Counted from the first letter of the stretch, positions 23,783-33,761 are shown. The stretch is 64,000 nt of DNA from an uncultured Acidobacteriota bacterium (GCA_903832055.1 CAILAC010000013.1:62001-126000), one strand, 5' to 3'. The notes: generated by a model not told the origin, from the letters alone. A program made the numbers and translations.

Positions 23783-24850
23783 CTACTTCCCATCCAGAAA
23801 GCTTGAAACCGCCGGCCCCACCCGCTCCGCCTCGCAGCCAAAGGCAACGTGCCCACAGTCCGAGGTCAGCAGCAGCGTCTTCGCGCCGAGCAGATTGGCA
23901 AAGTCCATCGCCGGCCCAGGGTTGACCATGTGGTCCTGTTGCGACGGAATCACCAGCACCTTCGCCTTGACCTTCTTCGCTGCCTCTTCCAGGCTTCCGC
24001 CGCGGCTCACATCGTGATGAATCATCGCCTCCAGCTGATAAATCCGGTCGTTCGCATCAAACTCCGTCGCCCCCACCAGCCCGTATGAAGCGTAATGCGC
24101 TGGAAACTTCTCCCGCGTATACTCCCGCGCATAGTGCGCCGGCGTGGTCACATTCATGTCGTGGAGGAGTGCCACCACCGGCATCGCTGGCGTCTTCTCA
24201 TAGCTGCCCCCGCGCCACGCCGGGTCCGCCCGAATCGCGTCTTCTTCCGCCTGCCACAGCGCCAGGTCGTAGCCCGTCATCCGCGTCGAACCCACAATCG
24301 GCACTGCCATATCCATGAATTCCGGATAATCCACCATCCACTCAAACGTCTGCATCCCGCCCATCGAGATCCCCATCACCGCATGCAGATGCTTCAGATG
24401 CAGTACCTCCGTCGCCAGCCGGTATTCGGTCTCGACCATGTCCCGCGTCGTAAAGGCAGGAAAAGTCATCCGTGGCTGCGCCTTGCTGTTTGACGGCGAA
24501 CTGGAAACGCCATCTCCCAGCGCATCCACAAAAATCAGGAAGTACTTCGCCGGGTCCGCCGCTTTCACGCCCAGAATGCCCCCCATCAACTGTTCGCTCG
24601 TCCCCGTAAACCAGGTCGGCAGTAGAATCGCATTCGATCCCTCCGCATTCAGCGTGCCCAGCGTGCGGTAGCCCAGCCTGCAGTCAAGTATTGTCTGCCC
24701 GCTCTCCAGCTTGCAGTTGCCCAGATCAGCAAACTGCTGCGGAGCTCCCGTCTGGGCAAAAGCGCCAACTGTGGCGGCAATCGTCAGCAAGGCTGAGGTG
24801 ACGGCAAAGAACAAAGAATGAAGAAGGCAAAAATTTGTCGTGGGTTTCAT
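23783..24850 (-). CDS. Exported MetX-like alpha/beta-hydrolase
   Basis: A 355-aa alpha/beta-hydrolase of the homoserine O-acetyltransferase (MetX)-like group. The nucleophile elbow GISMGGMQ holds the catalytic Ser, with HLKHLHAVMG before it; the C-terminal part has PSQQDHMVNP with the Asp and DCGHVAFGCE with the His. Unlike cytosolic MetX, it opens with a clear signal peptide (about residues 1-33, ending AFAQTG), so it should work in the periplasm, where acetyl-CoA is absent. A hydrolase or acyltransferase of unknown substrate is therefore likelier than methionine synthesis. Divergent from the LPS-export block. Confidence 0.8.
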   Translation of the reverse strand: MKPTTNFCLLHSLFFAVTSALLTIAATVGAFAQTGAPQQFADLGNCKLESGQTILDCRLGYRTLGTLNAEGSNAILLPTWFTGTSEQLMGGILGVKAADPAKYFLIFVDALGDGVSSSPSNSKAQPRMTFPAFTTRDMVETEYRLATEVLHLKHLHAVMGISMGGMQTFEWMVDYPEFMDMAVPIVGSTRMTGYDLALWQAEEDAIRADPAWRGGSYEKTPAMPVVALLHDMNVTTPAHYAREYTREKFPAHYASYGLVGATEFDANDRIYQLEAMIHHDVSRGGSLEEAAKKVKAKVLVIPSQQDHMVNPGPAMDFANLLGAKTLLLTSDCGHVAFGCEAERVGPAVSSFLDGK

Positions 24851-24959
24851 ATCGAGCCGAGTCTATCAAACGCAATGCAGCGTTGGTTACGAAATTACCT
24901 CGCTTCGCACTCCAACTGACGAATCCACAAAGCCGGGTTTCGCGTCTAAACTGATTAGA

Positions 24960-25571
24960 ATGTCCGACGTTTTTTCATTGAGTCTTTGGTACCCGCAACT
25001 GAGACAGGCCTCTCTCGCAGAGAAGCTGGTCACGGTTCTGCAGCAGTTTGCCTCTCATGGCGGCGAGCCGGGTGTCTTTTCAGCCACAGCCTGGCCTGTC
25101 AACTGGCGCGAAGCAGCCGCCTTCCAGGAGATTTACGGCCTCGGCGAGCACGGCTGTCAGATCGAGATCGCCGTAGAGCAAGCCCTCGAACTGCTCCACG
25201 CCGACTATGCCTACGAATTTCAGATTGGCTGGACCCTCTGGGAGCCGGAAATTGACGGTGGCAGCCATCCCAACTGGGTGCGCACGCCTCGTCTGGTCCG
25301 CGTCATTGGCTATGGCCCTGAATTTGACGACGGCGCTTACGAGCAGGAGGGCCACATCCGCATCGATTTTGGCTCTGATGCGCCATTCCTTCAGGAAGAC
25401 GTCGTCCTCACGCCAGAGGCCATTCGCTGCATCGAGGAAAATGTCCGCCAGCTCATCGAGCTGACCAACGCCGTCGAAAAGGAGTCCGAAGCGTCAGCCC
25501 GGCTCATGTGGTCTGAATTGGGCGAAAGCCTCGCCCAGCGTCTGGTGGCGCGACTGAATCGACTGCAATGA
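24960..25571 (+). CDS. Conserved hypothetical protein upstream of LptC
   Basis: A 203-aa soluble protein that I do not recognise. It has no signal peptide, no membrane segment and no known motif; it is Trp- and Glu-rich (LSLWYPQLRQ, IGWTLWEPEID) with a helical C-terminal third. The start at 24960 was chosen because the frame upstream overlaps the divergent gene's promoter and start region. Its stop overlaps the LptC-type gene as ATGA, so it may be expressed with the LPS-export machinery. No function is proposed. Confidence 0.7.
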   Translation: MSDVFSLSLWYPQLRQASLAEKLVTVLQQFASHGGEPGVFSATAWPVNWREAAAFQEIYGLGEHGCQIEIAVEQALELLHADYAYEFQIGWTLWEPEIDGGSHPNWVRTPRLVRVIGYGPEFDDGAYEQEGHIRIDFGSDAPFLQEDVVLTPEAIRCIEENVRQLIELTNAVEKESEASARLMWSELGESLAQRLVARLNRLQ

Positions 25572-28285
25572 AAACCCGGGCCCGATTCTCTTTCCGGTTC
25601 ACGATTGAACGCTTGCGCACCCTCGTCCTTGTCGGTGGCCTGCTGCTCGTGACTGCCATCGGCATTTTTCTGGCAGCAGGGCAGTGGCGGCGCCACTTTC
25701 TTGCGAAAGACCTGCCCAAACGCCTCGGCATCGATATTCAGCAGCAAGCCGATGGCGTCAACTACACCCAGTCCCGCAAAGGTAAGACTCTTTTCAAGAT
25801 TCACGCCGCCCGCGCCGTCCAGATGAAAAAAGACGGCAAGACTCTGCTGCATGACGTGCGCATCGAACTCTACGGCGAAGACGGCCAAAGCGCCGACACC
25901 ATCTCAGGCAGTGAATTCGAATATGATCCTGGCGCAGGATTGGCCCAGGCCGCTGGTGCCGTTGAAATCACTCTCAAGCGGCCCGGCGAAAAGCCTGCCA
26001 TCGCGCAACTCAAGCCGCAGGATCTGCAGGCCGCCATTCAGCCGAAAGCAAGCAAGGCCCTTGAAAAGATCCCCGAAATCACCAGTCGGGTCGCCGGGCC
26101 GGGAAATGGCGGCGAAATTCACGTAAAAACCAGCGGCCTCTCCTTTGACCAGCACAGCGGCATTGCCACCACGGCCAACCGAGTCGATTTCGCGCTTCAG
26201 CAGGGCAGCGGCAGTTCTGTCGGAGCGACCTTCGATTCCAATCAGGGGCGGCTTATTCTCGGTCACTCCGTGGAGATGCACGTCCAGAGGCCCGGTGGCG
26301 CAGTGACCCTTCAGGCCGACCACGCTGAATTCGAGCGCAGCCAGAAAGTCTGTTCGCTCACCAAGGCAACGGCTGATTTGGCTGGATCAAAGGTTCAAGC
26401 GGGCAATGCCCTCATTCATTTCACCGACGAAGGCTCAGTCACCCGTATGGAGGGCTCAGGTGGAGTGGATCTCATCACCCAGGCTGGTAGCCATCTGGCA
26501 TCCCCGCGTGGAACCCTGGATTTTGACGCCAAAAATCATCCTCGCCGGGGCCTTCTAGAGGGCGGAGCGCGCATCGACATCTCCCAGCCCGGCCGCGAAA
26601 TGCACGGCTCCGCCCCCACCGTACAACTTAGCTTCGACGCATCTGGCCAGCTTCATCAGGCACATCTTGAGCGCGGAGTCGCCTTCGACAGCCAGCAGCG
26701 CAGCACAACTGCTAAAGGAGTCTCAACCCAGCTCCACCGAAGCTGGCGATCATCCACCGCCGACATTTCATTTGCATCCGTTCACCCTGTAAATCAACCC
26801 AGCACAGGCAAAAATGACACCCGCAAGCAGGGAAGTGAACCATCCACCGCCGCCCGCACTGAAATTCGCACAATCCACGGCGTGGGCAGCGTCATTCTCA
26901 CCTCAGAATCTGTCGGCGACCCAGCCGCTGGAACCTCTCGCCTCTCGGCGAACTCCGTCTTCGCTGAGCTGGCTTCAGGCGGCGTCTTCAAGAGTCTCTC
27001 AGCCACCGGCAATGCTGCATTTGAACAACAAACGGCGGACGGCACTCATCAGACCAGCAATTCCGACCAGTTGAACGTAGTCTTTGCAGCACCCGGATTC
27101 GCAAAGCCTTCCAGCGCTCCGCCCGGTACAGCCACCGCCCCGTCGCGTGCCCCGGAAATCGCATCCATCATTCAATCCGGGCATGTTGTCTTTGTGCAGA
27201 CAGCGCCACCCGCCCGTTCCGCATCACAGACCGGGCAAAGTGCCCCCCGGCCCGCCAATCCAGAATCACGCGCCACCGCAGACCATGCCGAGTATGACGG
27301 CCCCACCCAGGTGCTCCATCTCTCCGGTGCCCCCCGCATTCAAAGCGGCAACCTGCAATTGGCCGCGATTGGAATCGACTTCTCCCGCGTCACCGGTGAC
27401 GCTTTCGCCCACGGAGACGTAAAGGCCAGTTGGAGCGGTTCCACAGCCCTCGGAATGGACAATCGTCAGGACAACCGCGAACCAAACCTGCCCGGCACCA
27501 GCCTCTTACGGGCCAGCGGTGGGGGCAGCGGCGGTCCCGTCCACGCCGTCGCCGCTGAGGCAGAGCTGCATCGGGCTACTGGCGAAATCATTTTTCGCGA
27601 AGCCGCGCACAGCTCCGGCAACGTCCAGCCGCGTCTGTGGCAGGGAACCAACTCCATCACTGCCCCGCTGATCACCCTCAACAGGCAAAAGCAGACCCTC
27701 GCCGCTACCGCAAGCAGTGCCGCCAAACCAGTCGTATCTGTGCTGGTCAGCAATTCTGCCGCAAAGCCTTCTTCAAACGCTCATGCCGCTACCCCTTCCG
27801 TGATTCGCCTGCGCAGCGGAGAACTGCACTATTCTGAGGGCGAACGCCTCGCTGTTTTCAAAAGCGGTCTCCTCAGCAGCGTTACCGCAGAAACCACCAG
27901 CGCCGGCGGTACCGCTACCGTCACCGCACAGCAAGCTGAACTCCGCCTTATGCCAGCTGGCGTACGTCCCAAACCTGCCATTGGAGGCCCAAATTCCTCG
28001 TCCACTTCTGAAGTCGGCGCAGAAGCCGTCGTGGACCAGATGACTGCGCGCGGCCATGTCACCGTTGACTGGCCCGGCCGCCACGGCAGCGGTGAGACAC
28101 TGGTCTATCAAAGTCTTGATGGCACCTTCACACTGACCGGTACCGCCAGCGCTCTGCCACGGATGACTGACCAAACCCGTGGCTCCGTTACCGGCAGCGC
28201 GTTGATTTTCCATAGCCGCGATGATAGCGTCACTGTCGAGGGCGAAGGCGCCAAAACTGTCACCGAAACACGATCTCCCAAGTAG
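25568..28285 (+). CDS. lptC: LptC/OstA (LptA)-like LPS-export fusion protein
   Basis: A 905-aa envelope protein. A single membrane anchor lies at about residues 18-42 (LVLVGGLLLVTAIGIFLAA) and is followed by an LptC-like beta-jellyroll (about 50-140: KTLFKIHAARAVQMKKDGKTLLHDVRIELYGE). The remaining 760 residues carry several LptA/OstA-type segments, for instance ATADHAEYDGPTQVLHLSG and GDVKAS, and near the end GHVTVDWPGRHGSGETLVYQ. Ordinary LptC has about 190 residues and LptA about 180, so this chain could form much of the periplasmic bridge itself. It is followed by lptB 27 bases downstream. Confidence 0.83.
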   Translation: MKTRARFSFRFTIERLRTLVLVGGLLLVTAIGIFLAAGQWRRHFLAKDLPKRLGIDIQQQADGVNYTQSRKGKTLFKIHAARAVQMKKDGKTLLHDVRIELYGEDGQSADTISGSEFEYDPGAGLAQAAGAVEITLKRPGEKPAIAQLKPQDLQAAIQPKASKALEKIPEITSRVAGPGNGGEIHVKTSGLSFDQHSGIATTANRVDFALQQGSGSSVGATFDSNQGRLILGHSVEMHVQRPGGAVTLQADHAEFERSQKVCSLTKATADLAGSKVQAGNALIHFTDEGSVTRMEGSGGVDLITQAGSHLASPRGTLDFDAKNHPRRGLLEGGARIDISQPGREMHGSAPTVQLSFDASGQLHQAHLERGVAFDSQQRSTTAKGVSTQLHRSWRSSTADISFASVHPVNQPSTGKNDTRKQGSEPSTAARTEIRTIHGVGSVILTSESVGDPAAGTSRLSANSVFAELASGGVFKSLSATGNAAFEQQTADGTHQTSNSDQLNVVFAAPGFAKPSSAPPGTATAPSRAPEIASIIQSGHVVFVQTAPPARSASQTGQSAPRPANPESRATADHAEYDGPTQVLHLSGAPRIQSGNLQLAAIGIDFSRVTGDAFAHGDVKASWSGSTALGMDNRQDNREPNLPGTSLLRASGGGSGGPVHAVAAEAELHRATGEIIFREAAHSSGNVQPRLWQGTNSITAPLITLNRQKQTLAATASSAAKPVVSVLVSNSAAKPSSNAHAATPSVIRLRSGELHYSEGERLAVFKSGLLSSVTAETTSAGGTATVTAQQAELRLMPAGVRPKPAIGGPNSSSTSEVGAEAVVDQMTARGHVTVDWPGRHGSGETLVYQSLDGTFTLTGTASALPRMTDQTRGSVTGSALIFHSRDDSVTVEGEGAKTVTETRSPK

Positions 28286-28312
28286 GGAAAGCCCAAATTC
28301 TATTAACTCTGG

Positions 28313-29047
<735 letters not shown>

Positions 29048-29182
29048 CTGCCTTGCTTGCAAGAATTTTCACGGAAAGCTACATCCCATTCTGGAACTTC
29101 TGTCCTGAAGCTGGACAACTTAACTACAGCTTGCCGTGCAAGAGATTTACACTGTTGAGAAGTCACTGAGCGAAACCATACT

Positions 29183-30916
29183 ATGGCACTGTTGCAACCG
29201 AGATTGAACCTAAAGGTGTCGCAACGCCAGATCCTTACTCCGGGTCTGATACAGATGGTGAGCGTTCTCGCTCTGAACAAGCTGGAACTTACCGAGATGA
29301 TCAACGCCGAAATGGTTGAGAATCCGGTCCTCGAGGAAATTGACGAGACAGTTCCTACCCTCGACGAAATTGGCGGTCGCGAGGCCTTGCGTGACCGGGT
29401 CGTCGAAGAAGAACCCGTTACCCCCAAAGATCCCTTCGAGGAAATCGACTTCGGCTCCTATTTTCAGGATTACCTCGACCCCGGTTTCAAGACCACCCAG
29501 GAATACGAAGACTCCGAAAAGCCCTCCTTCGAGCAGTTCCTCTCCCAACCCACCACGCTGACCGATCATCTTCTGTGGCAGTTGGGGTCGATGGTCATGG
29601 ACTCTCACGTCCACGACGCAGCCGAATTTCTCATCGGCAATCTCGATGAAGACGGTTACCTCTCCACCCCTCTCGAAGAACTCGCTCAGGTCTTCGCCGG
29701 TCCCGGCGAGTCAACTGAATCAGTTCTCCCGCTCATGCAGGCGGCCCTTGAGCTGTTGCAGCATCTTGACCCTGCAGGCGTTGGCGCGCTCGACCTCCGC
29801 GATTGCCTCCGCATCCAGCTCGACGGCCAGTTGCGCGAACTCGAGCTCGTCTTTGCCCGTCAACCTGCCGAAGCGATCTCAAAAAATGCCGGCGATGAAA
29901 GCTTAGAGCCCCTCCACGTAGATCCGCAGCACGATACCGGGCAGCATTTCAGCAGCTCGCACCTTGCCGCTTCCGATTCCGGCCTGGAGCACGATCTCGA
30001 AGACGACTTCTCCGAAGACGACGACCAGCAAGTCGACCCCGAGTCAGACTTCAATCCCCATCACAGTCTCCGCGCCGAGGCCGAGGCTGTTCTCGATGAC
30101 CGCCGCCAGACCTTCGCCACCGCCAGGCTCATTGTCGCCAACCACCTGATGATGCTGCAAAAGCGCGATCTCAAAGAGATCTCGCGCGCCGTCGGCCGCC
30201 CCGTCGCTGAGGTCAGCACCGCCGTCGATCTCATTCGCACCCTTGACCCCCGCCCCGGCCGCCGCTACAACCGCGAAGAAACTCGCCTCATCGAGCCAGA
30301 CGTAGCCTTCGTCAAGCGCGGCGACACCTGGATGGTCGCCATGAACGAAGAGGACATGCCCACCCTGCGCCTCAGCCAGCGCTACCGCCGCATGCTCGTC
30401 GCCGATAACACCGACAAGGAAGTCAAGGATTACGTCAAAGAGCGCTTCCGCTCTGCCATGCAGCTTATGCGCAACATTGCCCAGCGCAAAAGCACCATCC
30501 TCCGCACCTGCGAGGTGATCGTCCGCCGTCAGCAGGAGTTCCTCGACGTCGGTATCGAAGCCCTGCGCCCCATGATGATCAAAGAGGTTGCCGAAGAAAT
30601 CGGCGTCCACCCCTCCACTGTCAGCCGCGCCGTGGCCAACAAATACGCTTTCACTCCCCAGGGCGTGATTGAACTCCGATCCTTTTTCTCCGAGGGAGCC
30701 AACGGACCCGAGGGTGCCGATACTCCTCTGGTCGTACTCAAGCGCATGGTCAAAAAGCTCATCGAAGAAGAAGACTCCCGCCATCCTCTCACCGATGATC
30801 AACTCGCAGCCATGCTCCAGGCCAAAGGCATCCAGGTCACCCGTCGCACCGTCGCCAAATACCGCGAAGACCTGCACATCCCTTCAACGCACCAGCGCCG
30901 CCGCCGCGAAACATAA
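29183..30916 (+). CDS. rpoN: RNA polymerase sigma-54 factor RpoN
   Basis: A 577-aa sigma-54. The activator-interacting region I is at the N terminus (LLQPRLNLKVSQRQILTPGLIQM), the helix-turn-helix of region III is EIGVHPSTVSRAVANKYAFTPQG, and the RpoN box is RRTVAKYREDLHI near the C terminus. It is about 80-100 residues longer than usual, mainly through a strongly acidic insertion at about residues 226-296 (for example HDLEDDFSEDDDQQVD) within the core-binding domain. It would serve the NtrC-type activator encoded at 49014-50414. Confidence 0.95.
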   Translation: MALLQPRLNLKVSQRQILTPGLIQMVSVLALNKLELTEMINAEMVENPVLEEIDETVPTLDEIGGREALRDRVVEEEPVTPKDPFEEIDFGSYFQDYLDPGFKTTQEYEDSEKPSFEQFLSQPTTLTDHLLWQLGSMVMDSHVHDAAEFLIGNLDEDGYLSTPLEELAQVFAGPGESTESVLPLMQAALELLQHLDPAGVGALDLRDCLRIQLDGQLRELELVFARQPAEAISKNAGDESLEPLHVDPQHDTGQHFSSSHLAASDSGLEHDLEDDFSEDDDQQVDPESDFNPHHSLRAEAEAVLDDRRQTFATARLIVANHLMMLQKRDLKEISRAVGRPVAEVSTAVDLIRTLDPRPGRRYNREETRLIEPDVAFVKRGDTWMVAMNEEDMPTLRLSQRYRRMLVADNTDKEVKDYVKERFRSAMQLMRNIAQRKSTILRTCEVIVRRQQEFLDVGIEALRPMMIKEVAEEIGVHPSTVSRAVANKYAFTPQGVIELRSFFSEGANGPEGADTPLVVLKRMVKKLIEEEDSRHPLTDDQLAAMLQAKGIQVTRRTVAKYREDLHIPSTHQRRRRET

Positions 30917-31027
30917 ATACTCTCTACGCTGTTTACTCCTTTCTATATACGCATTCCTTTCTGGTTCAAAATCACACAATATGTAAGACTCTGTGTACTC
31001 ACCACTCTCGCGACCGAGGCCCGTCCC

Positions 31028-33487
31028 TTGAAAATCAGTGCACGCCATTTTCTGCTTCACATCCTTGTTGTCGCCTCGGCATCCAGCTTGCTTTCAATCG
31101 AAAGTTCCGCTCAGCAAGGCCCCAATACCAATGCCATCTATCACCAGTTGCGTACACTCCTTCCGGGCCCGGTGACCATTCCTGTCAGCAACTTCACCCT
31201 CAAGCGCGACGCGGCCACTTTCACCTTCACCCGGGGCGAGTTTGCCCTCTTCGGTGAAGTGAACGGAAAAGTCACCGGCGCTGTCTTCGGTGGCACAGGT
31301 CACCTTCATCTGACCCCACCGACCGCCATCGAGCGTCAAAGCCTGGAAATCCTCACCAAAAAGCCCGAGTTCGACCAGGATTTCACCCAGGTCATCCTCC
31401 GCTTTACTGATTCCACCGCCGACGAACTCCGCAAAGCCGGCGATGGCAAGACCAGCACTCAGCCTGACAGTTCTCTCGTCTCCGCAGCGCAGGAGTTCCA
31501 CACCTTCCAGCGCGAAAAGCTCAAAGAAAACATCGACCTCCGCCTCCTGCAGGATGTCGTCAGCCCCGCCCCCGGCGGCTTCTTTCTGGCCGAGGTTCGC
31601 GGCGTCACCGACGGCCACATCCTGCTTGAAATCGACCCCAACGGCGCCCCCGGCGTTGCCCCAGAAGAGGTAAGGCTCGGCATCTGGAATTCCTGGGGTT
31701 GGAGCTTTCCCGCAGCCTTCCACCTCGCCAGCGAATACGCCGCCGGAACCGCCAGCAGCCGCCAGGAAAACGAAGCTTTCCATGTAGACACCGAAGAGCT
31801 TGATACCACCATCGAAAAAGGCGGCTTCCTCGGCGGCCACGCCAAGGTGCACCTCCAGGCGTTGCAGGATGGTGTTGCGGTCCTGCCCTTCGACCTCTAT
31901 CGAACGCTGCGTGTCAGCCAGGTTGACGGCGAGCATGGCGAAGCGCTCGACTTTGTCCAGGAACGCAAAGAAGACGACCCCGACTTCGGACTCACTCTTG
32001 CCACTCCCCTCAAAAAAGGTGAATCCACTACCGTCACCATCACCTATGGTGGCAAAGACGCCGTGCTCAACTCCGGCCAGGATAACTACGACCCCATCGC
32101 CCGCGTGAATTGGTTTCCCAACGCTGGCGGCTTCGGCTCCTACGTCCGCTACAAGATGACCTTCCACACCCCCAAGGAAATCGAATTCATCGCCACCGGC
32201 AATAAATTAAGCGATAAAGCCGACGGCAAGTCCCGCACCTCAGAATGGGATTCAATGACTCCCATCCCAGTCGCCGGATTCCACCTGGGTCGATTCAAGG
32301 AACAGGACGCCAAAACCTCTGATGGATTGGCAGTGGCCGCCTATGCCAACAAGGATCTGCCCGACTGGGCCGCCGGCATCCTCCGCAAGGCAAATGGCGA
32401 CGTCCCGACGAACACCAATACCGGAGCAAGCACTCAAATGACGGGCGTCGCGCTCGGCAACCTCAACACCACCAGCATGCTCCCCGTCGAACTCTCCGAG
32501 GGCACCGTCGCCGCTCAGGTGTACAGCGCCTATTTTGGCAAGCTCTCCTTCGATCACCTGGCTCTCTCCCAGCAACCTGCCTGCAGCTTTGGCCAGAGCT
32601 GGCCCATGCTTGTCTACTTGCCGATTTGCGGCTTCTGGGATTCCACCGTCCAGAATCAGCTGGGACTCGATCCCGCCGACCCCTATTGGAAAACTGTCAC
32701 CGCCCACGAAGTCGCCCACCAATGGTGGGGCCACACCGTCAGCTTCAAAAGCTACCGCGACCAGTGGATGAGCGAAGGCTTCGCCGAGGCTTCAGCAGGT
32801 ATCTTTCTCAAGACCACCCGTAAAAGCCCCAACGATTCCAAGGAATTTTGGAAGCAGCTCAAAGACGAAATCACCAACCGCGACAAAGAAGGCTTCCGCC
32901 CCATCGACGTTGGCCCGGTCACCATGGGCCTGCGCCTCAGCACAAACAAGACCGGCTGGAACATCTATCGCAACCTCGTCTACCCCAAAGGCGGCTACAT
33001 CCTGCACATGCTTCAAATGATGATGTGGTCAGAGAAAACCGGCGACGACGCCTTCCGCCTCATGATGCGCGATTTCGTCGACACCTACCGCCTCAAAGTC
33101 GCCACCACTGAAGACTTCAAAGCCATCGTCGAAAAGCACATGCTCCCCGGCATGGACCTCGAACAGAATCACAAGATGAACTGGTTCTTCAACGAGTACG
33201 TCTACGGCACCGATCTGCCCCAGTATCACTTCGAGAGCGACATCACCGCAAAAGGCGACGCTGCCACCCTGCATTTCAAACTCACCCAGTCCGGCGTTCC
33301 AGAGAACTTCAAAATGGTCGTCCCCATCTACCTCGAACTCAGCAACGGCACCATGATTCGCCTCGGCCTGGCCGCCGTCGCCGGCAATAGCTCCGCCGAA
33401 CAGACCGTTCCGTTCAACAAGGTTCCAGTCCCGATCAAGCGCGCCCTGCTCGACCCAATGTACGAAGTTCTAGCCATCGAAAACTAG
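31028..33487 (+). CDS. Exported M1-family metallo-aminopeptidase
   Basis: An 819-aa gluzincin peptidase. A signal peptide (about residues 1-29, ending IESSAQ) is followed by a long beta-rich N-terminal half and the catalytic domain with HEVAHQWWGHT and the third zinc ligand Glu in WMSEGFAEASAG. The usual GxMEN exopeptidase motif is not obvious, so specificity is uncertain. The start is a TTG at 31028 with GAGG 12 bases upstream; it gives the signal peptide its basic N terminus. Convergent with the retropepsin-like gene across a minisatellite. Confidence 0.85.
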   Translation: MKISARHFLLHILVVASASSLLSIESSAQQGPNTNAIYHQLRTLLPGPVTIPVSNFTLKRDAATFTFTRGEFALFGEVNGKVTGAVFGGTGHLHLTPPTAIERQSLEILTKKPEFDQDFTQVILRFTDSTADELRKAGDGKTSTQPDSSLVSAAQEFHTFQREKLKENIDLRLLQDVVSPAPGGFFLAEVRGVTDGHILLEIDPNGAPGVAPEEVRLGIWNSWGWSFPAAFHLASEYAAGTASSRQENEAFHVDTEELDTTIEKGGFLGGHAKVHLQALQDGVAVLPFDLYRTLRVSQVDGEHGEALDFVQERKEDDPDFGLTLATPLKKGESTTVTITYGGKDAVLNSGQDNYDPIARVNWFPNAGGFGSYVRYKMTFHTPKEIEFIATGNKLSDKADGKSRTSEWDSMTPIPVAGFHLGRFKEQDAKTSDGLAVAAYANKDLPDWAAGILRKANGDVPTNTNTGASTQMTGVALGNLNTTSMLPVELSEGTVAAQVYSAYFGKLSFDHLALSQQPACSFGQSWPMLVYLPICGFWDSTVQNQLGLDPADPYWKTVTAHEVAHQWWGHTVSFKSYRDQWMSEGFAEASAGIFLKTTRKSPNDSKEFWKQLKDEITNRDKEGFRPIDVGPVTMGLRLSTNKTGWNIYRNLVYPKGGYILHMLQMMMWSEKTGDDAFRLMMRDFVDTYRLKVATTEDFKAIVEKHMLPGMDLEQNHKMNWFFNEYVYGTDLPQYHFESDITAKGDAATLHFKLTQSGVPENFKMVVPIYLELSNGTMIRLGLAAVAGNSSAEQTVPFNKVPVPIKRALLDPMYEVLAIEN

Positions 33488-33505
33488 CCAATTTTCGCAT
33501 CAGGT

Positions 33506-33586
33506 TTACGTGAATCGGGGTTCCAATCTAAGCCGCAGCCACATCGCAGCAAGAATGAGCACCCCAATGATTCCCCCAAGCGATTG
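33506..33586 (-). pseudogene. Possible 3' remnant of a membrane-protein gene
   Basis: On the minus strand a 26-codon open frame between stops reads as a hydrophobic helix with a basic tail (GGIIGVLILAAMWLRLRLEP) and ends in TAA at 33506. It looks like the last transmembrane segment of a lost membrane protein, cut off where the repeat tract begins. There is no start codon. It could be chance. Confidence 0.25.
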
Positions 33587-33587
33587 T

Positions 33588-33612
33588 CACCCTGAGCAAA
33601 GCGAAGAAACTA
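33588..33612. repeat. CACCCTGAGCAAAGCGAAG-type intergenic element
   Basis: The stretch TCACCCTGAGCAAAGCGAAG around 33589-33608 resembles a short intergenic motif (CATCCTGAGCGAAGCGAAGG-like) that I recall as scattered through many acidobacterial genomes. It directly borders the minisatellite. Only this copy was noticed in the window, so its repeat nature rests on recollection. Confidence 0.35.
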
Positions 33613-33613
33613 C

Positions 33614-33757
33614 TTTTCACACTTCACACTAGCTTTTCACACTTCACACTTCACACTTCACACTTCACACTCACACTAGCTTTTCACACTTCACACTTCA
33701 CACTCACACTAGCTTTTCACACTTCACACTTCACACTCACACTAGCTTTTCACACTC
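33614..33757. repeat. Nested minisatellite: TTCACAC heptamers in 33-bp units
   Basis: About 144 bases made almost wholly of the heptamer TTCACAC, interrupted by the spacer ACTAGCTTTTCACAC. CTAGC anchors occur at 33629, 33676, 33709 and 33742, giving intervals of 47, 33 and 33 bases; 47 equals 33 plus two extra heptamers. The last two units are identical. It fills the gap between the convergent ends of the M1 peptidase and retropepsin-like genes and has no open frame of note. Confidence 0.95.
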
Positions 33758-33761
33758 GACC

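Noticed and set aside
30044-30877. 277-codon minus-strand frame opposite rpoN
   Set aside because: The sense strand encodes the RpoN helix-turn-helix and RpoN box; the antisense product is Gly/Asp/Ala-rich without features.
33614-33757. CRISPR-like array
   Set aside because: The intervals of 33 and 47 bases contain no unique spacers; the whole tract is made of one heptamer and one short spacer, and no cas genes are near.
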